Below are positions 1 to 8,006 of a stretch of 58,722 nt of DNA, piece after piece. The stretch is from positions 1 through 58,722 of the forward strand of contig CAJXXR010000019.1 of NCBI GenBank assembly GCA_913063375.1, given 5' to 3'. The notes under the pieces were generated by a model that made no database searches, was not told the origin of the DNA, and worked only from the letters and a program-made list of their open reading frames with translations. Numbering within the stretch: the stretch's first letter is position 1; each line of letters opens with the position of its first letter. The stretch comes from an uncultured Flavobacteriales bacterium (GTDB lineage: Bacteria > Bacteroidota > Bacteroidia > Flavobacteriales > CAJXXR01). The position numbers and the translations under genes were made by a program.

Positions 1-11
1 TATATCGGCAT

Positions 12-44
12 AAAAAAACAGTCCCACAATTGCTTATGGGACTG
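12..44 (-). terminator. Rho-independent terminator after hpf
   Basis: An 8-bp perfect stem (CAGTCCCA at 19-26 with TGGGACTG at 37-44) is followed on the minus strand by seven T. It lies about 55 bases past the hpf stop and probably ends the xerC-hpf transcript. Confidence 0.75.
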
Positions 45-99
45 CAAATTTATAAAACATTTAATTACAAACAAACATTGTGAAAGTTTTTTCTGAGAA

Positions 100-396
100 T
101 TAACTTCTAACCTTGTCTTTGTGTTTCATCAAAGATCTTCTCAACGCCTCAACAGAAAGGTCTGCAGCTTCCTCAAATGACTTACACTGTTTACTCACCA
201 TCAGGTCTTTTCCTGGAACGTTTAACTTAATCTCACAAACTTTATTGTCTCTCTCTGAAGATCCTTCTACTTTAAGATAAACATGACCGTCTAAAATATG
301 GTCATAATATACATCAAGCTTATCCATTTTCTTTTGGATGAAATCTAATAACTTCTGATCTGCATTAAAATTAATTGACTGATAATTTACCTTCAT
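100..396 (-). CDS. hpf: Ribosome hibernation-promoting factor, short form
   Basis: A 98-residue protein with the beta-alpha-beta-beta-beta-alpha pattern of HPF/YfiA. It opens with a strand MKVNYQSINF, followed by a helix with K and D residues, a central strand block (HVYLKVEG, CEIKLNVPG) and a second helix ending in RRSLMKHKDK. The family binds the decoding region of idle 30S subunits and stores 70S ribosomes in stationary phase. The C-terminal dimerisation domain of long HPF is absent. Only 13 bases separate it from xerC upstream, so the two are probably cotranscribed. The family is clear; short HPF and YfiA cannot be told apart without an alignment. Confidence 0.9.
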   Translation of the reverse strand: MKVNYQSINFNADQKLLDFIQKKMDKLDVYYDHILDGHVYLKVEGSSERDNKVCEIKLNVPGKDLMVSKQCKSFEEAADLSVEALRRSLMKHKDKVRS

Positions 397-409
397 AATT
401 TACCTCCAT

Positions 410-1288
410 CTATTTTCCACCCCTTGGGTGGTATGATTTATATATTCGTTTCAGTTTTTCAGCGGAATGATTCGCGTAAATCTGCGTAGCAGACAAACTT
501 GAATGCCCCAACATAGTTTTTATAGAGTTAATCTCTGCCCCTCTATCTAAAAGGTGCGTAGCGAAACTATGCCTTAGCTTATGAGGACTCTTAACCTTCC
601 CAATCACTCCTACACTAAGGTAGTGTTTTACTCTACTATAAACAAACTTAGGGTATAATTTATTGCCCTTATTAGTCAAAAATAACCAAGGCTCCGAGCC
701 TGAAAACTCTTCTCTTCTCAAACTTAAATACTTATATAAAAATTCATTCATCTCCGGAATCAATGGAAGCACCCGCTCCTTTCTCCCCTTCCCCAAAACA
801 CGCATTTCGGCTTTCACCAAATCAATATCCAATACCTTTAACGATATCAATTCTGCTCTACGAATCCCAGTAGTATAGAACATCAACAACATGCAATAGT
901 CTCGAAGCCCTACAAAACTCACTTCAAATAACCCGGGATCCAAGACCCGCTCCATTTCCTTTTCATTATAATTCACTGGGAGCTTACTAGGCGTCTTTAA
1001 ACTCTTAACCAATCTAGCAGGATTTGACTCCCTCAATTCTATCGCAACCAAAAAATTATAATAACTCTTCAGGCAAGCTAACTTTCTATTAATACTAGTT
1101 TCTACAATCCCATCCTCAAACAAAGAAACCAACCAATGCCTAATATGCCTCTTTCCAGCATCCGGAAGCTCAACTTTAAAGCTGAGCGTTATGAATGCTT
1201 CAAATTGGCTTAAATCCTTTCGATAGGCAGCAATTGTATGTTCACTACAATTTCTTTCTTTATATAAATAAGTAAGAAATGACTCCAA
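410..1288 (-). CDS. xerC: Tyrosine recombinase XerC/XerD-type
   Basis: A 292-residue tyrosine site-specific recombinase. Residues 1-85 form the SAM-like DNA-binding core domain and about 105-280 the catalytic domain. The active-site residues are all visible: Arg143 in TTGIR, a Lys in GKGRKER near 167-170, His236 and Arg239 in SPHKLRH, His262 in GHSSLS and the nucleophile Tyr271 in IYANHS. XerC/XerD resolve chromosome dimers at dif. Length and the hpf/rpsU neighbourhood fit a housekeeping Xer protein rather than a phage or integron integrase. XerC versus XerD is uncertain. Confidence 0.9.
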   Translation of the reverse strand: MESFLTYLYKERNCSEHTIAAYRKDLSQFEAFITLSFKVELPDAGKRHIRHWLVSLFEDGIVETSINRKLACLKSYYNFLVAIELRESNPARLVKSLKTPSKLPVNYNEKEMERVLDPGLFEVSFVGLRDYCMLLMFYTTGIRRAELISLKVLDIDLVKAEMRVLGKGRKERVLPLIPEMNEFLYKYLSLRREEFSGSEPWLFLTNKGNKLYPKFVYSRVKHYLSVGVIGKVKSPHKLRHSFATHLLDRGAEINSIKTMLGHSSLSATQIYANHSAEKLKRIYKSYHPRGGK

Positions 1289-1331
1289 TAGTTTAGTATT
1301 TAAATACCTTCTACTAAGGTAAAATTAGGGC

Positions 1332-1371
1332 AAAAAAAAAGACAACTAAAATTACTAATTTTAGTTGTCTT
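1332..1371 (-). terminator. Rho-independent terminator after rpsU
   Basis: A perfect 15-bp stem (1339-1353 with 1357-1371) around a 3-base loop, followed on the minus strand by seven T. It separates rpsU from the xerC-hpf unit. Confidence 0.85.
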
Positions 1372-1393
1372 TATATCTAAAGTGAAATACTTT

Positions 1394-1588
1394 CTAAGAT
1401 TCCTCTTCTTGTCTTAGGCGCTGTACGTATGCAGCTTTTAAGATTTGTTCTCTACGGATAACAGATTTCTTAGTGAATTGCTTACGCTTACGTAATCTCT
1501 TCATAGTACCTGTTTTGTCAAACTTTCTCTTAAAACGCTTAAGTGCTCTCTCTACAGCCTCGCCTTCTTTTACTGGTATGATAATCAT
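1394..1588 (-). CDS. rpsU: 30S ribosomal protein bS21
   Basis: A 64-residue basic protein starting MIIIPVKEGE, the conserved bS21 beginning, and carrying the Lys/Arg-rich helix RALKRFKRKFDKTG. The frame stays open 15 codons upstream to 1633, but the start at 1588 is chosen because family members begin at this methionine. In Bacteroidota, bS21 helps to mask the 16S anti-Shine-Dalgarno sequence. Upstream of this start I see only a weak AAAGAGA about 6 bases before ATG. The gene is flanked downstream by a strong terminator, so it is expressed as its own unit. Confidence 0.95.
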   Translation of the reverse strand: MIIIPVKEGEAVERALKRFKRKFDKTGTMKRLRKRKQFTKKSVIRREQILKAAYVQRLRQEEES

Positions 1589-1697
1589 AGTAATTCTCTT
1601 TATTAAAGTATCGTACGATAATTGTTGTCTCAAAAATTAAGTCTATTAGACCTAATCGAGCTGCAAATATAGAACTTTTTAAATAAAAGAAAACTAA

Positions 1698-2837
1698 CTA
1701 CCTCAAAATATGTTTAGAAATTACCAATTTTTGCATTTCTGAGGTCCCTTCCCCTATTGTGCAAAGCTTTGCATCCCTATAAAATTTCTCAACTGGAAAA
1801 TCTTTGGTGTAACCATATCCTCCAAAAATTTGCACAGCTTCATTTGCAGACCTACAAGCAACTTCTGAGGCATAGTATTTCGCCATCGCACACTGCTTAG
1901 TACATTTCTCCCCTTCCATCTTCAAGTAAGCAGCTTGATATATCAACAATTCAGCGGCTTCAATCTCCGTTGCCATATCAGCCAATTTAAATCCAATCGC
2001 TTGGAATTCACTAATAGGTTTTCCGAACTGCACTCTCTCTTTAGAATATTTCAAAGCTGCATGGTAAGATCCCTTAGCTATACCAAGACTTAATGCCGCT
2101 ATAGAAATACGACCGCCATCCAAGACTTTCATTGCTTGAATAAATCCATCACCTTCTTTTCCTAACATATTCTCCTTAGGAACACGGCAATTGTCAAATA
2201 TCAACTCTGCAGTCTCTGAAGCTCTCATCCCCATTTTATCTTCCTTTTTACCAGAATAAAAACCAGGTGTTCCTTTCTCAACAACAAAAGCACTCATACC
2301 ATGAGAATCTCCCTTCTCTCCTGTTCTAACAATTACAACAGCTATATCCCCAGATATTGCATGCGTAATAAAGTTCTTCGCTCCATTGATTACCCAATGA
2401 TCACCATCTAGTACAGCAGTAGTATTCATTCCTCCAGAATCAGAACCTGTATTGTGTTCAGTCAATCCCCAAGCACCAATCCATTCAGCAGTTGCCAATT
2501 TCGGCAACCATCTTTGCTTTTGCTCTTCATTCCCAAACTGCAAGATATGGCCAGTACATAATGAGTTATGTGCAGCAACTGACAAGCCTACAGAAGAGCA
2601 TACTTGTGAGATTTCATCTACCGCAGTAATATATTCATTATAACCAAACCCTGATCCTCCATACTCTTCCGGAACCAAAATCCCCATAAATCCAAGTTCT
2701 CCAAGCTTCTTGAATACATGAACAGGGAATTCCTGACTGTCATCCCATTTCATCATATCAGGACGGATATGTACATTACTAAAATCACGGATAGATTCCG
2801 CAATCATCTGTTGAGTTTCCGATTGTGCAAAATTCAT
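1698..2837 (-). CDS. Acyl-CoA dehydrogenase, short/medium-chain type
   Basis: A 379-residue flavoprotein of the acyl-CoA dehydrogenase family, which introduces the first double bond in fatty or branched acyl-CoA oxidation. The N-terminal helical domain, the middle beta domain with WGLTEHNTGSD, and the C-terminal helical domain are all present. The catalytic base is Glu363 in IGEGTSEMQ, the position used by short-chain and butyryl-CoA enzymes. FGGYGYTKDFPVEKFYRDAK is the usual FAD/partner-subunit segment. The start directly abuts the apt stop, so it is the last gene of the long minus-strand run. Chain length specificity cannot be read. Confidence 0.9.
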   Translation of the reverse strand: MNFAQSETQQMIAESIRDFSNVHIRPDMMKWDDSQEFPVHVFKKLGELGFMGILVPEEYGGSGFGYNEYITAVDEISQVCSSVGLSVAAHNSLCTGHILQFGNEEQKQRWLPKLATAEWIGAWGLTEHNTGSDSGGMNTTAVLDGDHWVINGAKNFITHAISGDIAVVIVRTGEKGDSHGMSAFVVEKGTPGFYSGKKEDKMGMRASETAELIFDNCRVPKENMLGKEGDGFIQAMKVLDGGRISIAALSLGIAKGSYHAALKYSKERVQFGKPISEFQAIGFKLADMATEIEAAELLIYQAAYLKMEGEKCTKQCAMAKYYASEVACRSANEAVQIFGGYGYTKDFPVEKFYRDAKLCTIGEGTSEMQKLVISKHILR

Positions 2838-3380
2838 TTAGGAAATGTTTAGGGTTGATATAATTTTATTTGAATAAGAGGCTAATTTTTCACGACCCGG
2901 CAAAAAGGAAAGCTCCATTAAAAAGGCATAAGCCAATTCTCCAGCCCCTGCTCTTTCACAAAGCTTAGATGCTGCTAAAGCAGTTCCTCCAGTGGCCAAT
3001 ACGTCATCATGAATTAAAACACGCGCCCCTTTAGGGATAGCATCTGTATGAATCTCCAGACTATCTGTTCCGTATTCCAATCCATAAGACTCTTTAAACG
3101 TCGTAAAGGGTAACTTTCCTGACTTTCTCAAAGGGACAAATGGCACGCCCAACCTGGAGGCCAATATAGCACCAATAATAAATCCTCTACTTTCGATTCC
3201 AACAATAATCTCAGGATCAAAATCAACAATATCTGCTAACATAGCTTCTACTACTGCTGATAGACAGTCGGGATTGGACAATAAAGGAGTGATATCTTTG
3301 AATACGATGCCAGGCTTAGGGAAATCCTTAACATCCCTTAAATTGGCCAACAATAATTCTTGAAGATCTGTTCTAATCAC
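2838..3380 (-). CDS. apt: Adenine phosphoribosyltransferase
   Basis: A 180-residue purine salvage enzyme converting adenine and PRPP to AMP. The PRPP-binding loop is VLIHDDVLATGGT at 121-133, with the paired Asp125/Asp126. The family start FPKPGIVFKDITPLL (20-34) and GIESRGFIIGA (61-71) are also typical. Its start overlaps the HhH protein gene by 8 bases and its stop touches the acyl-CoA dehydrogenase start, showing translational packing in one operon. Confidence 0.95.
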   Translation of the reverse strand: MIRTDLQELLLANLRDVKDFPKPGIVFKDITPLLSNPDCLSAVVEAMLADIVDFDPEIIVGIESRGFIIGAILASRLGVPFVPLRKSGKLPFTTFKESYGLEYGTDSLEIHTDAIPKGARVLIHDDVLATGGTALAASKLCERAGAGELAYAFLMELSFLPGREKLASYSNKIISTLNIS

Positions 3381-4176
3381 TTAGGTATGGTATTAACTTT
3401 TTAATCTCGGCTTTAGAAAAGCCTCTTAAGTTATTCAGATCCTCGGGTTTCATCCCTTGAGGTAAACCTGATCTAAATACTACTATTGCCTTACATTGCT
3501 CCTTACTTATATAAGGATGTTTTGAAAGCGTTTCAAAGGTACTATTATTTAGCGACAATTGTTTCACCTTTGAATAGTCAAAATCTTCCTTTTTAGCCAA
3601 AAAGCCACCTAATTTATCACAGGAAAAGTAGTACACTTCGCAAAGCTGATTTAGCGCATAAAATCCCCCTAATAATCGGCGATAAGCTATAATACGATTT
3701 GCAACTTTTTTCGAAACCTTAAACTGCTTTCTGAAATCACCGGAAGTCATCACATTCAAATCTAAAGATATCTTAGTGGTGGTTTCCACCACATCAACGA
3801 CCACCTCCTTTTCCCATATCATCGAGCTACCTAATCGATCAAGTAATTTATGCTCAAAGTTATATAAGCTGTACAAATCACTCCATTCTTTTATCGGCCG
3901 TACCTTATTTTGAAAATTATCTATGGTATTTATTTGCCTTTCAGAAAGGCCAAACGCCATTAATATACTAGGTGGTACCCTCGAAATATGGAAACATTCA
4001 AAAGAGTCTATAATACCCTGCTCCACTTCGCCAGTCAATGGCATATATTCCTCCTCAAATTCAGAAGGCGTAAACCTATACCCTATAAAAAGTAGACAAA
4101 AAAAAGAGAGAATCAAAATTCCCCTTTTTTCTTTCGGTCTGAAATAAAAGAAGGATTTCAATTCTCTCCAAAACAT
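3373..4176 (-). CDS. Membrane-anchored helix-hairpin-helix protein (ComEA-like)
   Basis: A 267-residue protein with one N-terminal membrane helix (about 19-33, GILILSFFCLLFIGY) followed by three helix-hairpin-helix-like repeats. The repeats show the ComEA pattern: LDLNVMTSGDFRKQFKVSKK then IAYRRLLGGFYALNQL, and at the C-terminus CKAIVVFRSGLPQGMKPEDL then LRGFSKAEIKKL. The family resembles ComEA, which binds incoming DNA in the periplasm, but in Bacteroidota many such proteins have no proven role. It overlaps apt by 8 bases. I infer an extracytoplasmic DNA- or protein-binding role, with low certainty. Confidence 0.75.
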   Translation of the reverse strand: MFWRELKSFFYFRPKEKRGILILSFFCLLFIGYRFTPSEFEEEYMPLTGEVEQGIIDSFECFHISRVPPSILMAFGLSERQINTIDNFQNKVRPIKEWSDLYSLYNFEHKLLDRLGSSMIWEKEVVVDVVETTTKISLDLNVMTSGDFRKQFKVSKKVANRIIAYRRLLGGFYALNQLCEVYYFSCDKLGGFLAKKEDFDYSKVKQLSLNNSTFETLSKHPYISKEQCKAIVVFRSGLPQGMKPEDLNNLRGFSKAEIKKLIPYLSD

Positions 4177-4219
4177 AGTTATATGTTGTTTTCCTCTCTT
4201 AAGAGGATATTATGGTTAA

Positions 4220-5827
4220 TTATTCAACACCTTTCGCTCCTTTGATAGCGTCCAGGTACCTTACCAACTGTTTCTTAACAACTGGAAACAAGAAGAACAA
4301 CCCTACCATATTCGGGAAGATCATAGCAAATATCATAGCATCTGAGAATGCCCAGATTGAACTCATATTAGCCGCTGCACCAACGATAACAAACAATAAG
4401 AATAACATTTTATATACAAGATCAGCCAATCTTCCACGTCCAAATAAATATTTCCATGACTGTAATCCATAATAAGACCACGAAATCATAGTTGACACAG
4501 CAAACAATACTACTGCTACTGTCAAGAAAATATTAGAATATGGAATATATTGGGCAAAAGCTTTAGATGTAATACCAGCTCCTTCATATGATACACCATC
4601 AATTATTACAGCTCCAAGACCATCACCTCCATAAGCGAAAGCTCCACTGAAATTAAAGATAATAATTACAAGGGCAGTCATGGTACAAATAACAACCGTA
4701 TCGATGAATGGTTCAAGTAAGGCGACCAAACCTTCCGATGCAGAGTATTTAGTTTTTACTGCAGAGTGTGCAATTGACGCTGAACCAGCACCTGCCTCAT
4801 TCGAAAATGCAGCACGCTTAAATCCTACCAAAAGAACACCAATAAATCCTCCAACACCAATCGCTGTTGGATTGAATGCCTCAGAAATAATCAAACTAAT
4901 AGCGTCATCAATAAGAGAAGCGTTACTTAAAATAATATACAAACAAGCCACAATATACATTACAGCCATAAATGGAACAACTTTCTCCGTTACCGAAGCG
5001 ATTCTTTTGATCCCTCCAATAATGATAACACCAACTAGGATCGCCAATATTACACCAATCCAAAATCCAGCTCCAGGATTTTCAAATCCTAATAATTCCT
5101 TCAATACAATAGTAGCCTGATTAGACTGAGCAGCATTTCCACCACCAAAAGACCCTCCTATACAGAAAAAGGCAAACATAGCAGCAGCTATCTTCCCAAG
5201 AACCCCAAAACCTCTTTCTTTAAGCCCTTTTGACAAATAATACATTGGACCGCCATACACTGCACCTGTTGAATCAACATCCCTGTACTGAACCCCTAAT
5301 GTACATTCTACAAATTTTGTAGACATACCAAGTAATCCACATACTATCATCCAAAAAGTAGCACCAGGACCTCCTAGCGCAATCGCCAAGGCAACCCCAG
5401 CAATGTTTCCATTACCTACTGTTCCAGAAACCGCCGTAGCCAAAGCTTGGAAATGTGATACTTCACCTTCTTGACTTTCATCTCTAATAGTATCTCGTAT
5501 ATCACCATCTATGGTCATTGATGTTTCAGAAGCCTCATGACCTCCTTCAACATCATCATACTTTCCACGAACCGTATTGATAGCCATTCCAAAATAACGA
5601 ATATTTGGGAAGCCAAAATACAGCGTAAAAAACACTGCACTAACCACCAATAAAATCAATACAAATGGAGTCTCAAAAACTTCGAAAAAAATCAATTTAG
5701 AGAAAAAGTCAGATACAGGCATAAAGGCCTGATTAATCTGCTCATCGATTCCAACTTCTACCGTTTCTTGCGCTTTTGTCAAGAATGGGAAAAGCATAAT
5801 TAAAGAAAGTAAAAACGATCTTTTCAT
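4220..5827 (-). CDS. Sodium:alanine symporter (AGCS family)
   Basis: A 535-residue multi-pass transporter of the alanine/glycine:cation symporter family. Diagnostic segments are ATAVSGTVGNGNIAGVALAI, GGPMYYLSKGLKERG, and FSNEAGAGSASIAH. The frame is open to 5860, but that would run into the upstream reductase gene. The methionine at 5827 gives MKRSFLLSLIMLFPFLTKAQ, a good signal peptide, and leaves a 10-base spacer, so I chose it. A cleavable leader before the first transport helix is common in Bacteroidota members of this family. It takes up alanine or glycine with Na+ at the inner membrane; the exact substrate is not readable. Confidence 0.9.
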   Translation of the reverse strand: MKRSFLLSLIMLFPFLTKAQETVEVGIDEQINQAFMPVSDFFSKLIFFEVFETPFVLILLVVSAVFFTLYFGFPNIRYFGMAINTVRGKYDDVEGGHEASETSMTIDGDIRDTIRDESQEGEVSHFQALATAVSGTVGNGNIAGVALAIALGGPGATFWMIVCGLLGMSTKFVECTLGVQYRDVDSTGAVYGGPMYYLSKGLKERGFGVLGKIAAAMFAFFCIGGSFGGGNAAQSNQATIVLKELLGFENPGAGFWIGVILAILVGVIIIGGIKRIASVTEKVVPFMAVMYIVACLYIILSNASLIDDAISLIISEAFNPTAIGVGGFIGVLLVGFKRAAFSNEAGAGSASIAHSAVKTKYSASEGLVALLEPFIDTVVICTMTALVIIIFNFSGAFAYGGDGLGAVIIDGVSYEGAGITSKAFAQYIPYSNIFLTVAVVLFAVSTMISWSYYGLQSWKYLFGRGRLADLVYKMLFLLFVIVGAAANMSSIWAFSDAMIFAMIFPNMVGLFFLFPVVKKQLVRYLDAIKGAKGVE

Positions 5828-5837
5828 AAATGGTGTA

Positions 5838-6758
5838 TTATTTTGATGTTTGGTTAACATGATTGAGCTGCTCTTCTATTAGAGATAAACTTTCTTTGAA
5901 AGGAGTAGGCTTGAATGATAATTCATTCATGGCCTTATCCAAAACAAAACCAGTTCTTGAAGGCCTATGTGCCTTCTGCCCTAGTTCAGCAGTAGAAACA
6001 GTACCGATAAGCGATTTATCTAAGTCCCAATGGTCAGCTACAATTTTTACGAGGTCCAATATACTAAAAGTTTCAGGACCTGAAATATTAAATATACCCT
6101 CTGCACTATTATCCATAGCCAATTTACAAGCCATGGCTAAATCTTCCGCCAAGGTCGGCGACCTAAATTGGTCATCAACGACATTGATAGAAGCACCTTT
6201 TTCCAAATTTGACTTCGACCATAAAATAAAATTACTGCGAGATAAATCCGGTAAAATACCGTAAACCAAGATGGTTCTAAGGACACAATAATGAATTCCA
6301 GAATTCATTAACACCTTTTCAGAATCCAATTTACTTTGTCCATAAACACTTAAGGCGTTAGCCTCAGCATCCTCCGCATAAGGTCCTTTTAAACCGTCAA
6401 AAATAAAATCTGTGGAAATATGGATCAACTGAGTAGCCGTACCTTTCAATACATCAGCAATAAAGGCAACCGATTGAACATTTAATAAGTCACAAGCCTC
6501 CTGCTCATCTTCACAGGCATCTACATTTGTCATTGCAGCCGTATGAACAACTACATCAGGCATGAAAGATGTTATCACATCCTGAACGGCAGACTTATCT
6601 GTAACATCCAACTTCTGATAATTAACTTTATTCTCTAAGGGGATTCTACGTTCTCCTCTTGCTGTGGCCAAAACAGTGTATTCCGTATCTGAAGACAATA
6701 GCTGAACCAACTTTTGCCCCAACAGACCATTTGCGCCTGTTATTAGTACTTTCTTCAT
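5838..6758 (-). CDS. RmlD-like NAD(P)-dependent sugar reductase
   Basis: A 306-residue extended short-chain dehydrogenase of the dTDP-4-dehydrorhamnose reductase family. It has the Rossmann glycine motif GANGLLG at 8-14, the STDFIFDG segment and the catalytic Tyr139-x3-Lys143 in YGQSKLDSE. The true RmlD makes dTDP-L-rhamnose, but no rmlA, rmlB or rmlC lies nearby, so the substrate is unknown; MAT2B-like SDRs look similar. Its ATG overlaps the stop of the potassium channel gene by one base (TAATG), indicating coupled translation. Confidence 0.8.
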   Translation of the reverse strand: MKKVLITGANGLLGQKLVQLLSSDTEYTVLATARGERRIPLENKVNYQKLDVTDKSAVQDVITSFMPDVVVHTAAMTNVDACEDEQEACDLLNVQSVAFIADVLKGTATQLIHISTDFIFDGLKGPYAEDAEANALSVYGQSKLDSEKVLMNSGIHYCVLRTILVYGILPDLSRSNFILWSKSNLEKGASINVVDDQFRSPTLAEDLAMACKLAMDNSAEGIFNISGPETFSILDLVKIVADHWDLDKSLIGTVSTAELGQKAHRPSRTGFVLDKAMNELSFKPTPFKESLSLIEEQLNHVNQTSK

Positions 6759-7780
6759 TAAACTTTTTCTAACAGGAATACCTGATTTAGTTTTTTAATC
6801 TGATCTGGAGTTCCAAGTACAAAAAATTTACTATCCGGAATTAAAACAGTATCTGCACTGGGGTTTATTACATAATCTCCTTCTTCCGTCTTAAATCCAA
6901 TAACGGTACATCCAGTTTGATAACGGATATTCATTTCACGAAGGGTTTTGTATTGGTAGTTTTCAGGAATTTCAGAAAAAGTGATCTCTTCCAAATTTAT
7001 ATTATTGCCACTCCCCATACTGATGTGCTCAATAAATTCAACCACATCTGGAGTAACAACCAAACTAGCCATGTGTGAACCACCGACCTTATCTGGCATT
7101 ATTACATTATCAGCACCAGCAATACGCAATTTCTTCACTGATTGACTACTTGAAGCTCTTGAAATGATGATCAAATCTTTATTGATTTGACGAGCTGATA
7201 ACACTACGTATAAATTTAATGCGTCACTAGGCAATGCGGTAATTAATGCCGAAGCTTGTTCCAAATTTGCACTTTCCAATATTATATCTGAAGTAGCATC
7301 CCCCTCTATAGTGTGAGGAAAGCCATCCTCTTTTATTGTATTTATTAAATCTGGATTGGCCTCAATCACTACAAATTCTTTATCATGTAGCCTCAATGTT
7401 TTGCTTGCTTGCTTCCCATTTCTACCATAACCACATATTACAACGTGCTTTTTCAATTTGGTAATTTCCTTTTGCACCCTTTTTTGTTTTAATTTCTTTA
7501 ATAACTCATAATCCCCAAAATACCTTGAAAATGCAGAAATTGCATAGGCATAGGTTCCAATACTAAAAATAATAAGACAACTTGTAAATAACTTCCCTTC
7601 AAGCGATAGCTTTTGGACTTCTCCAAACCCTACTGTTGAAACCGTTATTACACTCATGTAAAATGCATCAACCCAAGAATAGTTTTCAAGAAAAACATAC
7701 CCTATAGTACCTATTAAAAGAACAAATAGTACCAATCGTACGGCAAGTTGTAACTCGCCAAGTTTAATAATTCTTCTCAT
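6758..7780 (-). CDS. Potassium channel with RCK (TrkA-N) domain
   Basis: A 340-residue two-helix potassium channel. Helix 1 is about 11-30, the pore loop carries the selectivity filter TVGFG at 49-53, and helix 2 is about 63-82. A cytoplasmic RCK domain follows with the Rossmann motif GYGRNG at 117-122 and a TrkA-C-like tail (EITFSEIPENYQYKTLREMN). The layout matches MthK/Kch-type ligand-gated channels, where RCK rings bind nucleotides or cations. It is spaced 4 bases from the PspC gene. No internal start for a separate RCK subunit was examined. Confidence 0.9.
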   Translation of the reverse strand: MRRIIKLGELQLAVRLVLFVLLIGTIGYVFLENYSWVDAFYMSVITVSTVGFGEVQKLSLEGKLFTSCLIIFSIGTYAYAISAFSRYFGDYELLKKLKQKRVQKEITKLKKHVVICGYGRNGKQASKTLRLHDKEFVVIEANPDLINTIKEDGFPHTIEGDATSDIILESANLEQASALITALPSDALNLYVVLSARQINKDLIIISRASSSQSVKKLRIAGADNVIMPDKVGGSHMASLVVTPDVVEFIEHISMGSGNNINLEEITFSEIPENYQYKTLREMNIRYQTGCTVIGFKTEEGDYVINPSADTVLIPDSKFFVLGTPDQIKKLNQVFLLEKV

Positions 7781-7784
7781 GAAG

Positions 7785-8006
7785 CTATAAATCGAAGACT
7801 GAAGGTTTACGGGATCGTATATAATCCTTCAAGCGAAGGAAAAACATTAAAACCAAATAAACAATTAAAGGGGACCCCAACGTGACAAAACTCAAATAAA
7901 TAAAGTACAATCGAACAGTACTAGCCTTTATCTCAACTTTATCCGCAATCCGAGAACAAACTCCAAATGCCTGAAACTCCATATATTTTCTAACCTTCTC
8001 TATCAC
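7785..8006 (-). CDS. Small PspC-domain membrane protein
   Basis: A 73-residue protein that is almost only a PspC domain: FGVCSRIADKVEIKASTVRL followed by a membrane helix (about 33-59, FIYLSFVTLGSPLIVYLVLMF) and a short basic tail. PspC proteins act in membrane-stress sensing, but there is no pspA, pspB or pspF here, so it may simply be a minimal stand-alone PspC of the kind common in Bacteroidota. It overlaps the DUF2851 gene by 4 bases. Confidence 0.8.
   Translation of the reverse strand: MIEKVRKYMEFQAFGVCSRIADKVEIKASTVRLYFIYLSFVTLGSPLIVYLVLMFFLRLKDYIRSRKPSVFDL

Noticed and set aside
410..1288. XerC-like gene as a sign of an integron or mobile element
   Set aside because: It is the chromosomal Xer type beside hpf and rpsU, with no attachment repeats, cassettes or phage genes nearby.
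1589..1633. 15-codon upstream extension of rpsU and a strong Shine-Dalgarno signal for autoregulation
   Set aside because: bS21 proteins begin at MIIIPVKEGE, and the leader has only a weak AAAGAGA, so I could not support either the extension or a strong site.
4680..5120. A 146-codon plus-strand frame inside the alanine symporter gene
   Set aside because: It is antisense to a clearly conserved transporter, has no own signals and its codon pattern mirrors the opposite strand.
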